Assembly: GCA_028285035.1 (NCBI GenBank)
Contig: JANQQF010000016.1
Location: forward strand, 1 to 22,747
DNA length: 22,747 bases
Direction: 5' to 3'
Origin: Phycisphaerae bacterium
GTDB taxonomy: Bacteria > Chloroflexota > Anaerolineae > 4572-78 > J111
The position numbers and the translations under genes were made by a program. Shown piece after piece: positions 1 to 8,326 of this stretch (the stretch's first letter is position 1; the number at the start of each line of letters is the position of its first letter). The notes below the pieces were generated by a model, which searched no databases, was not told the origin of the DNA, and saw nothing but the letters and a program-made list of their open reading frames with translations.

Positions 1-60
1 CAGCCGATTGAGCCTGAGCCTCCCTTAGTCACGTCTCATTCTTTTTCTCCTGTCAGTTAA
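1..60 (+). CDS. possible 3' end of an upstream gene
   Basis: Frame 1 is open from the window edge to a TAA at 58-60 and encodes a short Pro/Glu/Ser-rich tail. The other two plus frames stop early. A strong terminator with a seven-T tract follows 46 bases later, as expected for the end of a plus-strand gene. Twenty codons are too few to identify a family, and chance openness is possible. Confidence 0.3.
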   Translation, partial: QPIEPEPPLVTSHSFSPVS

Positions 61-105
61 TTCTTATCTGTCAGATTAAGTCGAGTCTATTACAGTTAAA
101 TATTC

Positions 106-144
106 AAAAGGCCAGTCGAGAGTAATTTCGACTGGCCTTTTTTT
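106..144. terminator. strong bidirectional Rho-independent terminator
   Basis: A perfect 10-bp GC-rich stem (GGCCAGTCGA at 110-119, TCGACTGGCC at 128-137) with an 8-nt loop is extended by AAAA/TTTT. Seven Ts follow on the plus strand and four on the minus strand. It lies about 80 bases beyond the stop of the minus-strand operon and 46 bases beyond the possible plus-strand stop at 60, so it probably serves both directions. Confidence 0.85.
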
Positions 145-221
145 AAAAGATCAAGAGGTACGAATTTCTAATCGAGGTTAAATTTGTTAATGGGTTTATT
201 AAAGATTACAAACCCAATATA

Positions 222-1850
222 TTAATGGCTCAGGCACCTATTTGTCTGCTTGAGTATTTCATTGACATTGTTTTTCCACGCTGAAAACCAACCAGGGCTA
301 TTAGAATCAACAGTATTCCGTAAAGAAGGCAGATGCCCATCGATTGCATTAGCATCAAAAATGAAATTGTTGTATTTTAATCGCCCTTTAGGTTCACACC
401 ATCCTACTTTTATCCCAAACTCACGGAACTGTTTGTTATCAAGTTTAAGTGAGTCTTCTAAAATATCTAGACAAATTTGTTTTTGAACCTGAAACCCAAA
501 TCGCCCCTCGCTATATCGTTCCCAAAGGCTATTAATAACTTGTAAAGCAACACAAGAAATATTTTTTTCTATATCTTTAGGTCGCAAATCTTTTTCTTTC
601 CCAGCAATGTTAATCATCACTTTAGCGGTCTCATTATCAGCTTCTAGCCAACGCCCTGCCGCTAAACACGCCTCTAAGTGTGAGCATTGATTTAGATACA
701 GTTCAGTCTCCTGATACAAGATATCCTGTAATGTTTTAGACCAGTCCTTAATAGATTGGGGACGATTATGTTTATAAACTGCTAAAGCGTGAGTAACAGC
801 GTCACTCACAGCACGACTAACACTTTTATTGAGCTTGTGTGGTGGAATATAAGTATCTTGTCTTAAACGTTGTTTGTGATCTGGGGGGAGTTGTCCTGTT
901 AATAAATGATAAAGAGTCACCCCTAACGCATAAATATCCAATGATTGTGAAGTATGTGAATAAGTTGACCTTTGTTCAATCACTGTATAGGCTGGGTTAA
1001 AGTTGGCAAATCGGACTTGGCCATCCCACACCTTAATTGTATGAGAAGCTATATCAAGGTGAGCAGAAGAACCGTGTTGCTCATACAAATACTGGACAGC
1101 TTTACAAATTTGAATGATATAAATCAGAGCCTTTCTTTCTGGTAATCCTTTATCTTGATTATTATCTAATAATTCTGCAAGGGTCGCTCCTTCAATAAAG
1201 TCTAAAATTAAAAATCGATGTTTGTGTTTACGACTATCAGCAATATAGTCATAGACCTTTGGCAAGCCAGAATGAGCAAGTCCCAAAAGTTGTTCGGCTC
1301 GTTCTCTAAATTGCTCATTACTCAAGCCTTCATTGAATGGATATACATTGATCCGAACCTTTTTATCTCGTTTAGGATCGTAAGCGCTATATTCAATATG
1401 TGGTACCTGCTTACGCAACCATTCATCTCTGTTAAGCCATTCAATGATTTCAAATTGCTGATTTAACAGAAATTCATTTGGCAAAATAGTTCGGAAAGAG
1501 GAAACGGGCGAATAAATCTCTCTTCCTTCATCGCCTGCAAAAAAATCTTCTTTACCTTTTATATCTGCCTCAAAAACACCGATTTTACGTATGACTTTCT
1601 CGAGCCCTGCCAAAGGAAGTGACCCTTCATTTTCAAAACCACGCACAATATCGATCAGAACCAACAAACCACCATCATAAAGGGCTGCTGTCGTAATGAT
1701 ATTGATGACGTCATCCCAATTGGTCATCCCACGCCGTATATGATTTCGAAATGGTAATTCATCAATAATGGTTTGCCTGTCTTGATGATGACGAATAGAG
1801 GGGCAGTCCAACAAAGCATCTGCTAAGGCTTTTTTTTGTGTCCACTTCAT
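222..1850 (-). CDS. EAD - pseudokinase - GUN4 domain protein
   Basis: This 542-aa protein has three modules. Residues about 5-90 are a helical effector-associated domain (EAD) with LP and IVRGFE motifs, clearly homologous to the C-terminus of the kinase encoded at 5832-7853. Residues about 150-375 have a Ser/Thr-kinase fold: an FLILDFIEGATL hinge, an HLD catalytic loop at 264-266 and a DIYALGVTLYHLLTGQLP subdomain IX. The VAIK lysine is Asn168, the catalytic-loop Asn is Thr271 and DFG is NFN (283-285), so phosphotransfer is unlikely. Residues about 385-540 match GUN4: a WLEADNETAKVM segment, LWERYSEGRFGFQVQKQI, FGIKVGW and GHLPS. GUN4 domains bind tetrapyrroles in phototrophs; here a ligand-sensing role is inference. 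It is the last gene of the operon, 25 bases after the SPFH gene, with a weak Shine-Dalgarno (AAGGTG about 14 bases from ATG), which suggests translational coupling. Confidence 0.85.
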   Translation of the reverse strand: MKWTQKKALADALLDCPSIRHHQDRQTIIDELPFRNHIRRGMTNWDDVINIITTAALYDGGLLVLIDIVRGFENEGSLPLAGLEKVIRKIGVFEADIKGKEDFFAGDEGREIYSPVSSFRTILPNEFLLNQQFEIIEWLNRDEWLRKQVPHIEYSAYDPKRDKKVRINVYPFNEGLSNEQFRERAEQLLGLAHSGLPKVYDYIADSRKHKHRFLILDFIEGATLAELLDNNQDKGLPERKALIYIIQICKAVQYLYEQHGSSAHLDIASHTIKVWDGQVRFANFNPAYTVIEQRSTYSHTSQSLDIYALGVTLYHLLTGQLPPDHKQRLRQDTYIPPHKLNKSVSRAVSDAVTHALAVYKHNRPQSIKDWSKTLQDILYQETELYLNQCSHLEACLAAGRWLEADNETAKVMINIAGKEKDLRPKDIEKNISCVALQVINSLWERYSEGRFGFQVQKQICLDILEDSLKLDNKQFREFGIKVGWCEPKGRLKYNNFIFDANAIDGHLPSLRNTVDSNSPGWFSAWKNNVNEILKQTNRCLSH

Positions 1851-1875
1851 TTTTATCAGCTTTCACCTTGAGTGA

Positions 1876-3792
1876 TTATGAACCGTTCATATGTTCCGAC
1901 GGTTTAGACACTTCAACTTCACCATTCATCTCTATCATCATTTTTGCCATCAACATATCGGTCACAGTACTTGATCCGTCCCCACTAAATGTAATTTGTG
2001 GTAAGGTAATTTTGGCATATTCCGACGCTTTTTGGATTTGAGCGTAAATATCTTGCCCCAAAATGTCTACTTCTTTTTTGAGTATATCTACTTTAGCTTC
2101 AAGTTCCTGTGTTCGGGCTTCAGCAGCGGCTTGACGTTCTTTAATGCGAGCCTCAGCTTGGGCTAGGACTTTCTCATTTTCAGCCGCAACTTCAGCTTCT
2201 CGCTTTTTGATGTGTATATCCGTTTGTGCTTGAAGTTTTTCACTTTCAACATTTGCCTTAAACTGGTCTGCATCGGCTTCAGCTTTAGCTCGGCGACGTA
2301 CAGCTTCAGCATCTTTATTGCTCAACTCCAGATCAAAATCAGCTTTGGCTCGTTCGAGAATTTGTCTTTGCTCTTCAGTTGCTTGTTTTTCAATGTAAGT
2401 TTGTCTTTTTAGCATCTCTTCAGCCTCATCCTGAAGATGTCTCTCCAATTTATCAGGTAGACCAATTTCATTGATCAAGGTATTAACCGCATTGACTCCA
2501 TAATGCTCAAGCTCACCTTCAATGTAATCTGCGGCATAATCTCGATATTCTTTACGTTGCTCCTGAAACTCTAATGCACCAGTACCCGCCGCCGCAGCCC
2601 GGAAACAAGCTTCCACGGTTGGTTCCAGCACTTTGGTAATCAAACTTCTAATAGATGGATACTTGTGATTACGTTCGGCATCCTGCTCATCTATATCATT
2701 TTGGAGCCTATTGACTCCAATTTTGGTAATCATTTTGGGGGCATTTTTAGCATCAATATGTAGTAATTGCGTGACGGAGATATCGAAAGAGAAACCATCT
2801 TTAGATAAAAGCTGTAAGGGGCGTAACTCAGCATCATAATTGTATTCAGGCTTCTCCTTATTAGACCAATCCAAGGCAATGGGGTTTATTGGAACTAAAA
2901 TCACATTGATCACTTCGGTATTAATAGCGTGCCTACCAGGTCTGAGAAGATCTTGACGGATTCCCTTATAGCCTGACTGAACTAACTCACCATCTGCCTC
3001 CTCACCAACATTCGAAATCAGGACTCCCACCGTACCGGCTGGAATTTCAACCAAAGGACGTTGCTCTACCGAAACAAACCAAGGGTTCAAGTTATAATCA
3101 CCTGTCTTCAATATCTCTTCTTGTAAGCCTTGATAACCACCCATTTCAATAAACTCAGGTCCATCCTGAAATGAATTATGACCCTCAGGCTTTAATTCTC
3201 GTATGGAGGGGGCTTCCCCTGCAATACTATTTTGTGGAATGGGCTTTCCCGCAGTGGTAGTTACAATACCAACCTGATTTGGTTTTACGCGATAAACATC
3301 AACTAAAGTAATCTCAAATAATTCTGTATTTATCTGATAACTTCCAGAAAGTAATACCTTAAGCTGACGCCCCATCTGTCCACCACCTTCTAAAAAGGCA
3401 GTTGCATTCTGAAAGTTATCACAATCTTCTACTTGTTTGCCAAACTTTTCTCCTGATGACAGTGCAGTCCCATCTTTAGCATAAACCAGACCGATTTTGC
3501 CAACAGGGATTACCGTTTGTGGTACCTTATCTATTTTGTACTTCCAAGAATGATAACCATGGTGCAATCCAGGCGAAAGAGTTTCCGCCTGAATACCAAC
3601 CTCACCTTTTCGAGCGATTGATTGTCCTGGTGCAAGTTTGGAGCTAGAAGAAAGTGTGGAAGGCTTTTTTGTAACAATACCGACCTGATCCTGTTTGATG
3701 ATGACTTCACCTCGAATGAAACTTGGAAATATAAAAATCAATCCCCCAATCAGCAGACTAATTCCAACAAATGTTATGACGATAAGCTCCAT
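1876..3792 (-). CDS. SPFH/flotillin-like membrane protein (second of pair)
   Basis: This 638-aa protein has an N-terminal hydrophobic anchor (about residues 2-25). Three related beta-rich segments follow, marked by IPVGKIGLV, VGIVTTTAGKPIP and IPAGTVGVLISN. After these come an SPFH/Band 7 domain (about 325-460, with KDGFSFDISV and TLINEIGLPDKLE) and a long charged coiled coil rich in Ala, Glu, Lys and Arg (about 465-590). The tail is short. SPFH proteins oligomerise at membranes and organise microdomains. It is closely paralogous to the protein encoded just upstream, so the pair may form hetero-oligomers. The ATG at 3792 is chosen because GGAGGA lies 8 bases upstream; a TTG one codon earlier is in frame but poorly placed. 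The flanking EAD kinase and EAD pseudokinase suggest a scaffold for kinase signalling; that role is inferred. Confidence 0.85.
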   Translation of the reverse strand: MELIVITFVGISLLIGGLIFIFPSFIRGEVIIKQDQVGIVTKKPSTLSSSSKLAPGQSIARKGEVGIQAETLSPGLHHGYHSWKYKIDKVPQTVIPVGKIGLVYAKDGTALSSGEKFGKQVEDCDNFQNATAFLEGGGQMGRQLKVLLSGSYQINTELFEITLVDVYRVKPNQVGIVTTTAGKPIPQNSIAGEAPSIRELKPEGHNSFQDGPEFIEMGGYQGLQEEILKTGDYNLNPWFVSVEQRPLVEIPAGTVGVLISNVGEEADGELVQSGYKGIRQDLLRPGRHAINTEVINVILVPINPIALDWSNKEKPEYNYDAELRPLQLLSKDGFSFDISVTQLLHIDAKNAPKMITKIGVNRLQNDIDEQDAERNHKYPSIRSLITKVLEPTVEACFRAAAAGTGALEFQEQRKEYRDYAADYIEGELEHYGVNAVNTLINEIGLPDKLERHLQDEAEEMLKRQTYIEKQATEEQRQILERAKADFDLELSNKDAEAVRRRAKAEADADQFKANVESEKLQAQTDIHIKKREAEVAAENEKVLAQAEARIKERQAAAEARTQELEAKVDILKKEVDILGQDIYAQIQKASEYAKITLPQITFSGDGSSTVTDMLMAKMMIEMNGEVEVSKPSEHMNGS

Positions 3793-3842
3793 CAAAATAC
3801 TCCTCCTGTATTAGTGTTTTTTGTAAACTTCTTATCAACTAT

Positions 3843-5804
3843 TTATTCGGATGATGCAGGTAGTTGAGGTGTTGTGTCAGCTAATTCAGTAAATAACGAT
3901 CGGACTCTCTCCGCTCCACCTGCTTGCAGATATCCTCCCAAAGCCTCAATGAAGATTTCGATCTGATCGCCAGTAACATGTTTTTGCTGTTGAGGCAAGC
4001 CCATATCTATCCCCATCATTCTCGCCATCAAAATTTGGGTAAAGTCCCCAGAGCTTCCGCTACCACCAAACATAGTTTGAGGTAGAACAATTTTTGCTCG
4101 TTCTGCCGCCTCTTTGATGCGTGCATAAGCCTCTGGCCCTAAAGCTTCAATTTCTACCCGTAAGGCGTTGGCTCTTGCTTCAAGTTCTAAACGAAGTTTC
4201 TCTGCATCTGCTTGATGATTAAATTGAAGTGCTTTTGCTTTAAATTCAGCGTCTTCAAGAGCCAACTTCGCTAATTTCTGTTGTTGTTTTATTTCGAAGT
4301 CCGTTTTTGTACGTTCCAGTCGTTGTCTCTCTTTTTCAGCAGCTTGCTGTGCAATATAGTTTTGTTTTTGTTGCTTTATGATGGCATCACTTTGGAGAAG
4401 TTCTTCCAAATCATCTGGCAAATCAATCTCATTAATTAAAGTATCGATCCCCTGTACACCGTGACTTTCTAAAGCATTGTCGATATAATCTTTCGCTTGT
4501 AGTTGAAGATTAATACGTTCAGCGTGAAATTCTAAAGCTTTATAGCCCTGCGCAGAATTTCGAAAGTAGTTACCGATTGTTGGTTCAAGAACCTTTTTAA
4601 TAAGACTCTTGATTGCTGGGTATCTTTGTTTATTCTGAACATTATCCTTAGCCAAACTATTGTTAAACTCATCGACACCAATTTTGGCAATCATTTTCGG
4701 AGCATCCTTACCATCAATTTGAATAACTTGGGTAATTTCAATTTCAAAAGGAAATCCATCTTTTGATCGAAGTTCCAGCAAGCCTAAACCAGCATCATAG
4801 TTATCATCAGATTTTTCTTTCTCAGACCAATCTAAAGCTATGGGATTTGTTGGAACGATGATAATTCTCATCACCTCAGTATTAATAGCATGACGCCCAG
4901 GATACAAAGGCTCTACTTGAATTCCCTTATACCCAGATTCAGCAAGCTTGATTTCAGTCTCTTCATCCAGTTTTTCACCAATATTTGAGATAACTACCCC
5001 AACAGTGCCTGCTGGTATTTCAACTAAAGGCTGTTGTATCACTGAAACTAGCCAAGGGTTCAACCTATAAGCCCCTGTTTTTAAGATTTCTTCTTGAAGC
5101 CCCCGATAGCCTCCCACTTCAATAAACTTATGCCCATCCTGAAATGAGTTATGTCCCTGTACAGTTGGCCCTGCGATATTGTTTGTTGGAATTGGTGTCC
5201 CATCAAAGGTAGTTACTATACCTATCCGGTCCCGCTCTACCCGATAAATAGCGAGACCACCTGGTTTTAGCTCATATTCGTGTGCATTTTCCATAGTGAT
5301 AACGTCGAATAATTTTGTATTAATTTGATAAGTCCCATTAACCAAAATATCAATTTGCCGACCTTGCTCTCCGCCATTTTTAAGAAAAGCCTCTCCATCC
5401 TGAAAGTTATCACATTCGACATGTTTTCCTAATAGGCGCTCTAAAGGAATAGCCGTACCATCATTGGCCTTAACAAGGCCAATTTGTCCTGGTGGGATGA
5501 CAGCCCTTGGCACCTTTTCAATTTTGTATACCCAAGCCCAATAGCCATAATAAGTACCTGGGGCAAGTGTATGAGCTTGCCAACCGGGTTCACCATTTGT
5601 GGCAATTCTTTGCCCTGCCTCAAGCTTTTGATGGTTTGGACTCAATGAATACTTTTTGTAAATTAACCCAACTTCATCATCTTCAATGCGAACAATGCTA
5701 CGCAAAAAGTAAAAAATAAAAACACCTAAGCCCAAAACACAAAACAATGCTAGTAATCCAAGAATTATTACGCCTGTAATAATTAAAATCTGTGTAATCG
5801 TCAT
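3843..5804 (-). CDS. SPFH/flotillin-like membrane protein (first of pair)
   Basis: This protein of about 653 aa has a long N-terminal transmembrane segment (ILIITGVIILGLLALFCVLG onward) and three repeated beta segments (IPPGQIGLV, IGIVTTFDGTPIP, IPAGTVGVVISN). An SPFH domain follows with KDGFPFEIEITQ, LEPTIGNYFRNSAQ and TLINEIDLPDDLE, then a coiled coil and an ALGPEAYARIKEA segment. It has a C-terminal extension of about 45 residues that its paralogue lacks. The order repeated beta modules, SPFH, coiled coil resembles the repeat, shoulder and cap-helix order of major vault protein, although the membrane anchor argues for a flotillin-type role. The ATG at 5804 fits GGAGG 10 bases upstream; the GTG at 5813 would sit only 1 base from that site. 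It is the third gene of the operon, 27 bases after the EAD kinase. Confidence 0.85.
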   Translation of the reverse strand: MTITQILIITGVIILGLLALFCVLGLGVFIFYFLRSIVRIEDDEVGLIYKKYSLSPNHQKLEAGQRIATNGEPGWQAHTLAPGTYYGYWAWVYKIEKVPRAVIPPGQIGLVKANDGTAIPLERLLGKHVECDNFQDGEAFLKNGGEQGRQIDILVNGTYQINTKLFDVITMENAHEYELKPGGLAIYRVERDRIGIVTTFDGTPIPTNNIAGPTVQGHNSFQDGHKFIEVGGYRGLQEEILKTGAYRLNPWLVSVIQQPLVEIPAGTVGVVISNIGEKLDEETEIKLAESGYKGIQVEPLYPGRHAINTEVMRIIIVPTNPIALDWSEKEKSDDNYDAGLGLLELRSKDGFPFEIEITQVIQIDGKDAPKMIAKIGVDEFNNSLAKDNVQNKQRYPAIKSLIKKVLEPTIGNYFRNSAQGYKALEFHAERINLQLQAKDYIDNALESHGVQGIDTLINEIDLPDDLEELLQSDAIIKQQKQNYIAQQAAEKERQRLERTKTDFEIKQQQKLAKLALEDAEFKAKALQFNHQADAEKLRLELEARANALRVEIEALGPEAYARIKEAAERAKIVLPQTMFGGSGSSGDFTQILMARMMGIDMGLPQQQKHVTGDQIEIFIEALGGYLQAGGAERVRSLFTELADTTPQLPASSE

Positions 5805-5831
5805 ATATGACACACCTCCCAGTGTCGCTTC

Positions 5832-7853
5832 TTATTGAGATAACCCGTTTTTTTTCAAAAATTCATCAATTTGCCGCATTGGTAAAGAGTCGCCCTCAAA
5901 CCCGCGAATAATCTCTACCAATGTTTCAATCCCATCTTCAAAATCTAAGGCGCGATTAACAATGTTATTTGTATCGAATAAATCATTTCGGCTTCGTTGA
6001 ATAAAATTTCTGACCTCCTTTGGTAAACTAGTAATCACATCTTCGCGATTGTGCGGGTTGCTCATTGCGGTACATTCAAGTAAGAGTTTTGAAAAAGCTG
6101 ATTTCTCTTTTGAGTCGGCAAGTCGTTTACGTATATCAGGTTTCTCAACTTTTGTTTTTTTCGATTCCTGACCAGTCGAGGATTGATGAAGAATCGCAAA
6201 AGTACCCCCCGCCCCCCAAAACGCTACTTGCTTTGGCAGTGGCGTTATCATCCCCTCGATGCGATCCAAATTGCCAAACTTCATTGCGCCTAATAAATAC
6301 AGGGTCAGGCCATTGTAATATTCTGGCCAATGCTTGGGTTTTGATAAAAACAAAAGGGCGGTTGTGCGAATGGTTCTCAATATTTGGAATGGATTTTCCA
6401 ACAAGGGATGTGGTAGTACATTGATGTCGAATGGCTTGGATAAAGCAACCACATCATGCAGGTGCAGGTAAAATGGTACGATTACTTCGCCTGGCAAATG
6501 ATTATTTACTAGAATTTTGGAAATCAGTTTGGTAACAATCTCTGTCTCTAGCCGAAAAAAATCGTGGAGGAGATGATCTTCACGGGCGGCAGCAAAGTCA
6601 ATCAAATTGACTTGCCGTGTGGTTAGGTTAATCAGAATATTTTCGAGGTTCAAATCACCATGGATTGTGCCAACATTAACATCATATCGCTCAGTTAAGA
6701 TTTTTTGCCAGTGGATGAGTGGATTGGGTAAGGTCGTGCCATCAGACAATGATACGGTTTGTGATGTCTTCGTTATACTCGCGCCTAACGTTTTTTTTGC
6801 TTCTTGATGAAGCCGCTCCAAACGTGTTTCCTTGACTATTCCAATCAAGGGAGAGGCAACGTCTCCAACCTTATAGGAAGGGATTTCTTCCGTTGTTTGA
6901 GCTCGAATAAAAAAAGATGTTGCAGGGCCATCAGATGACATTGGTAAATTGAGATCGATGGTTTGATAATTCAAATCAACTTTTAGGATGGCAAACCCTT
7001 CGATATGTACATAATCACCTTGTTGGAACGACATCTTTTGGGCTGTATTGGGCGATAATTGGTAGGGTGTTACCGCAGAGGGAAAAGTTGTAAGTTCAAT
7101 GAATAAGTTTGGGGGAAGTAAATGGTCATAACTGATTTGAAGATTGAACTCAGCTTCGACTTTGTTAAATCGCCATAACTCGGTCATAACCAAGAAAAGT
7201 TGATCAAATACAAATGAAATGTCTTCCGCCAACGCCTGCTGACAATACTCAAACAAGCTTTGTATTTCAAACGCACCACTGCCAACCAACGGGTAGCTCA
7301 AACCGGCCCATTCATTATCTGGCAAGATCGTTGGGGCATTCATCATGCTGATATTATTTGGCAACCGATTATGAATAAATCTTTGATAAGCTAGCCACTC
7401 TTTTTCTATAAGGCTAACTGAAGCGAGTTTTACGACAGTTGGCAACTCCGAAAAACCATCACTACGGATAAGACGAACCAGGAAAACACGCCCCCCGCTA
7501 AAGCCTCCACGAAACGCTTGTTTGAGAATAACCCGCTCATAATTAGCAAACATCTCTTGGAGAACTTCAATTAGATTAGAGGAAAGCGAATGGTCATCTG
7601 CATTTTCAATCAGAGGTTTTTCGCTTTCTGCTTTAGTGGTTGGAGATGTAGGATGATGCAAATCATTTTCTTTGGTATCTTCTTCCAATGTGGCTAGCTT
7701 TCTTTGCAAGTTTTCAATCTCTTTTTCGATTTGTTTGATTTCCAAAGGAATTTTAGGGTCAACAGATATCCCTTGTAGAGCAGATTGCTCCTTAAGAATC
7801 TGTAAACGAGATTGATGTTTTTCAATTAGTCGTATTATGTCATTTTTATTCAA
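5832..7853 (-). CDS. APH/TCAD9-like kinase with C-terminal EAD
   Basis: In this 673-aa protein, residues 1-60 form a helical hairpin of the kind (LxxLKEQSALQGI...EI) often seen at the N-termini of bacterial STAND, TIR and caspase-like conflict proteins; this comparison is from memory. Residues about 105-550 are an aminoglycoside-phosphotransferase-like kinase. It has a Gly-rich loop (GGFSGG, 116-121), VVKLAS with Lys142, the catalytic HGDLNLEN (His398, Asp400, Asn405) and the metal-binding Asp419 in NLIDF, so it should be catalytically competent. A beta-rich insert (about 260-345) sits between N-lobe and catalytic loop, as I recall for the TCAD9 class. Residues about 585-673 are an EAD with LP, IIRGFE and SLP motifs matching the N-terminal EAD of the pseudokinase at 222-1850. 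Its substrate is unknown. No in-frame ATG lies near the N-terminus; the TTG at 7853 has AAGGAG 7 bases upstream. Confidence 0.85.
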   Translation of the reverse strand: MNKNDIIRLIEKHQSRLQILKEQSALQGISVDPKIPLEIKQIEKEIENLQRKLATLEEDTKENDLHHPTSPTTKAESEKPLIENADDHSLSSNLIEVLQEMFANYERVILKQAFRGGFSGGRVFLVRLIRSDGFSELPTVVKLASVSLIEKEWLAYQRFIHNRLPNNISMMNAPTILPDNEWAGLSYPLVGSGAFEIQSLFEYCQQALAEDISFVFDQLFLVMTELWRFNKVEAEFNLQISYDHLLPPNLFIELTTFPSAVTPYQLSPNTAQKMSFQQGDYVHIEGFAILKVDLNYQTIDLNLPMSSDGPATSFFIRAQTTEEIPSYKVGDVASPLIGIVKETRLERLHQEAKKTLGASITKTSQTVSLSDGTTLPNPLIHWQKILTERYDVNVGTIHGDLNLENILINLTTRQVNLIDFAAAREDHLLHDFFRLETEIVTKLISKILVNNHLPGEVIVPFYLHLHDVVALSKPFDINVLPHPLLENPFQILRTIRTTALLFLSKPKHWPEYYNGLTLYLLGAMKFGNLDRIEGMITPLPKQVAFWGAGGTFAILHQSSTGQESKKTKVEKPDIRKRLADSKEKSAFSKLLLECTAMSNPHNREDVITSLPKEVRNFIQRSRNDLFDTNNIVNRALDFEDGIETLVEIIRGFEGDSLPMRQIDEFLKKNGLSQ

Positions 7854-7860
7854 GGGGAAA

Positions 7861-7866
7861 CTCCTT
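7861..7866 (-). promoter_or_regulatory. ribosome binding site deciding a TTG start, overlapping a stop codon
   Basis: Read on the minus strand this is AAGGAG, 7 bases before the TTG at 7853. It overlaps the TAA of the HTH gene (7865-7867). The overlap supports both the TTG start and translational coupling of the HTH and kinase genes. Confidence 0.7.
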
Positions 7867-8059
7867 AGGTGTTAGGCTTCGACTCATCCAAGATATCTAA
7901 TGGGTGCCCTACCATCTTTTCCACATCGGCTTGATATACCCGCCAATTTTTACCAACCCTGAATGCTGGGAGTTTCTTGTTATGACACCATCGCCAAACT
8001 GTTGTTCGGCTAACACGTAAGCATTTGGCAATCTCTGGTACGGTTAAAAGCTTGCTCAT
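7865..8059 (-). CDS. small excisionase/MerR-type helix-turn-helix protein
   Basis: This 64-aa protein begins with a classic helix-turn-helix of the excisionase family: TVPEIAKCLRVSRTTVWRWC, then a wing of the type LPAFRVGKNWRV, then DVEKMV. Such proteins bind DNA as transcription factors or as recombination directionality factors. No integrase or transposase is present here, so a transcriptional role for its own operon is more likely. The start at 8059 has AAGG 8 bases upstream. It is the first gene of the minus-strand operon, and its stop codon is part of the ribosome binding site of the kinase gene. Confidence 0.85.
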   Translation of the reverse strand: MSKLLTVPEIAKCLRVSRTTVWRWCHNKKLPAFRVGKNWRVYQADVEKMVGHPLDILDESKPNT

Positions 8060-8076
8060 TTTATTACCTTGAAATA

Positions 8077-8106
8077 TTGACAGATACTAACAAAACAATG
8101 CATAAT
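8077..8106 (+). promoter_or_regulatory. sigma70-type promoter candidate for STAND gene
   Basis: A consensus -35 TTGACA (8077-8082) is followed 18 bases later by CATAAT (8101-8106). Transcription would start near 8113, inside the inverted repeat at 8108-8124, leaving a leader of about 255 bases before the STAND start. Confidence 0.45.
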
Positions 8107-8107
8107 A

Positions 8108-8124
8108 CCCTTAATTGTTAAGGG
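8108..8124. promoter_or_regulatory. inverted repeat at predicted transcription start
   Basis: CCCTTAA, a 3-base spacer TTG, then TTAAGGG form a perfect 7-bp palindrome directly downstream of the -10 at 8101-8106. Its position fits an operator for a repressor; on the plus strand it is followed by CATCTTTT, so a weak attenuator is an alternative. Confidence 0.45.
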
Positions 8125-8227
8125 CATCTTTTGTATCTAGCTTCAAACTAGACCGCTTCACACAACGACTCGAAAATTCATTAACCCCTATAATATCCAC
8201 ACATTCCATCAATCATTAGATAACGCT

Positions 8228-8262
8228 GCAAATTATCATTGATGCAATTTTTGATAATTTGC
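8228..8262. promoter_or_regulatory. 10-bp perfect inverted repeat, operator candidate
   Basis: GCAAATTATC (8228-8237) and GATAATTTGC (8253-8262) are perfect inverted arms separated by 15 bases, with centres 25 bp apart. A smaller ATTG/CAAT palindrome lies in the spacer. The position in the divergent control region fits a dimeric regulator site affecting one or both transcription units. Confidence 0.5.
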
Positions 8263-8326
8263 GTGAAACTAACTGAACCAATGTAACTAGTGCAACCATC
8301 ATAGCAAGGCAATTCTCGGTCGGGAA

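Noticed and set aside
7865..8059. Excisionase of an integrated element
   Set aside because: There is no integrase, attachment site or tRNA nearby; an operon regulator is the simpler reading.
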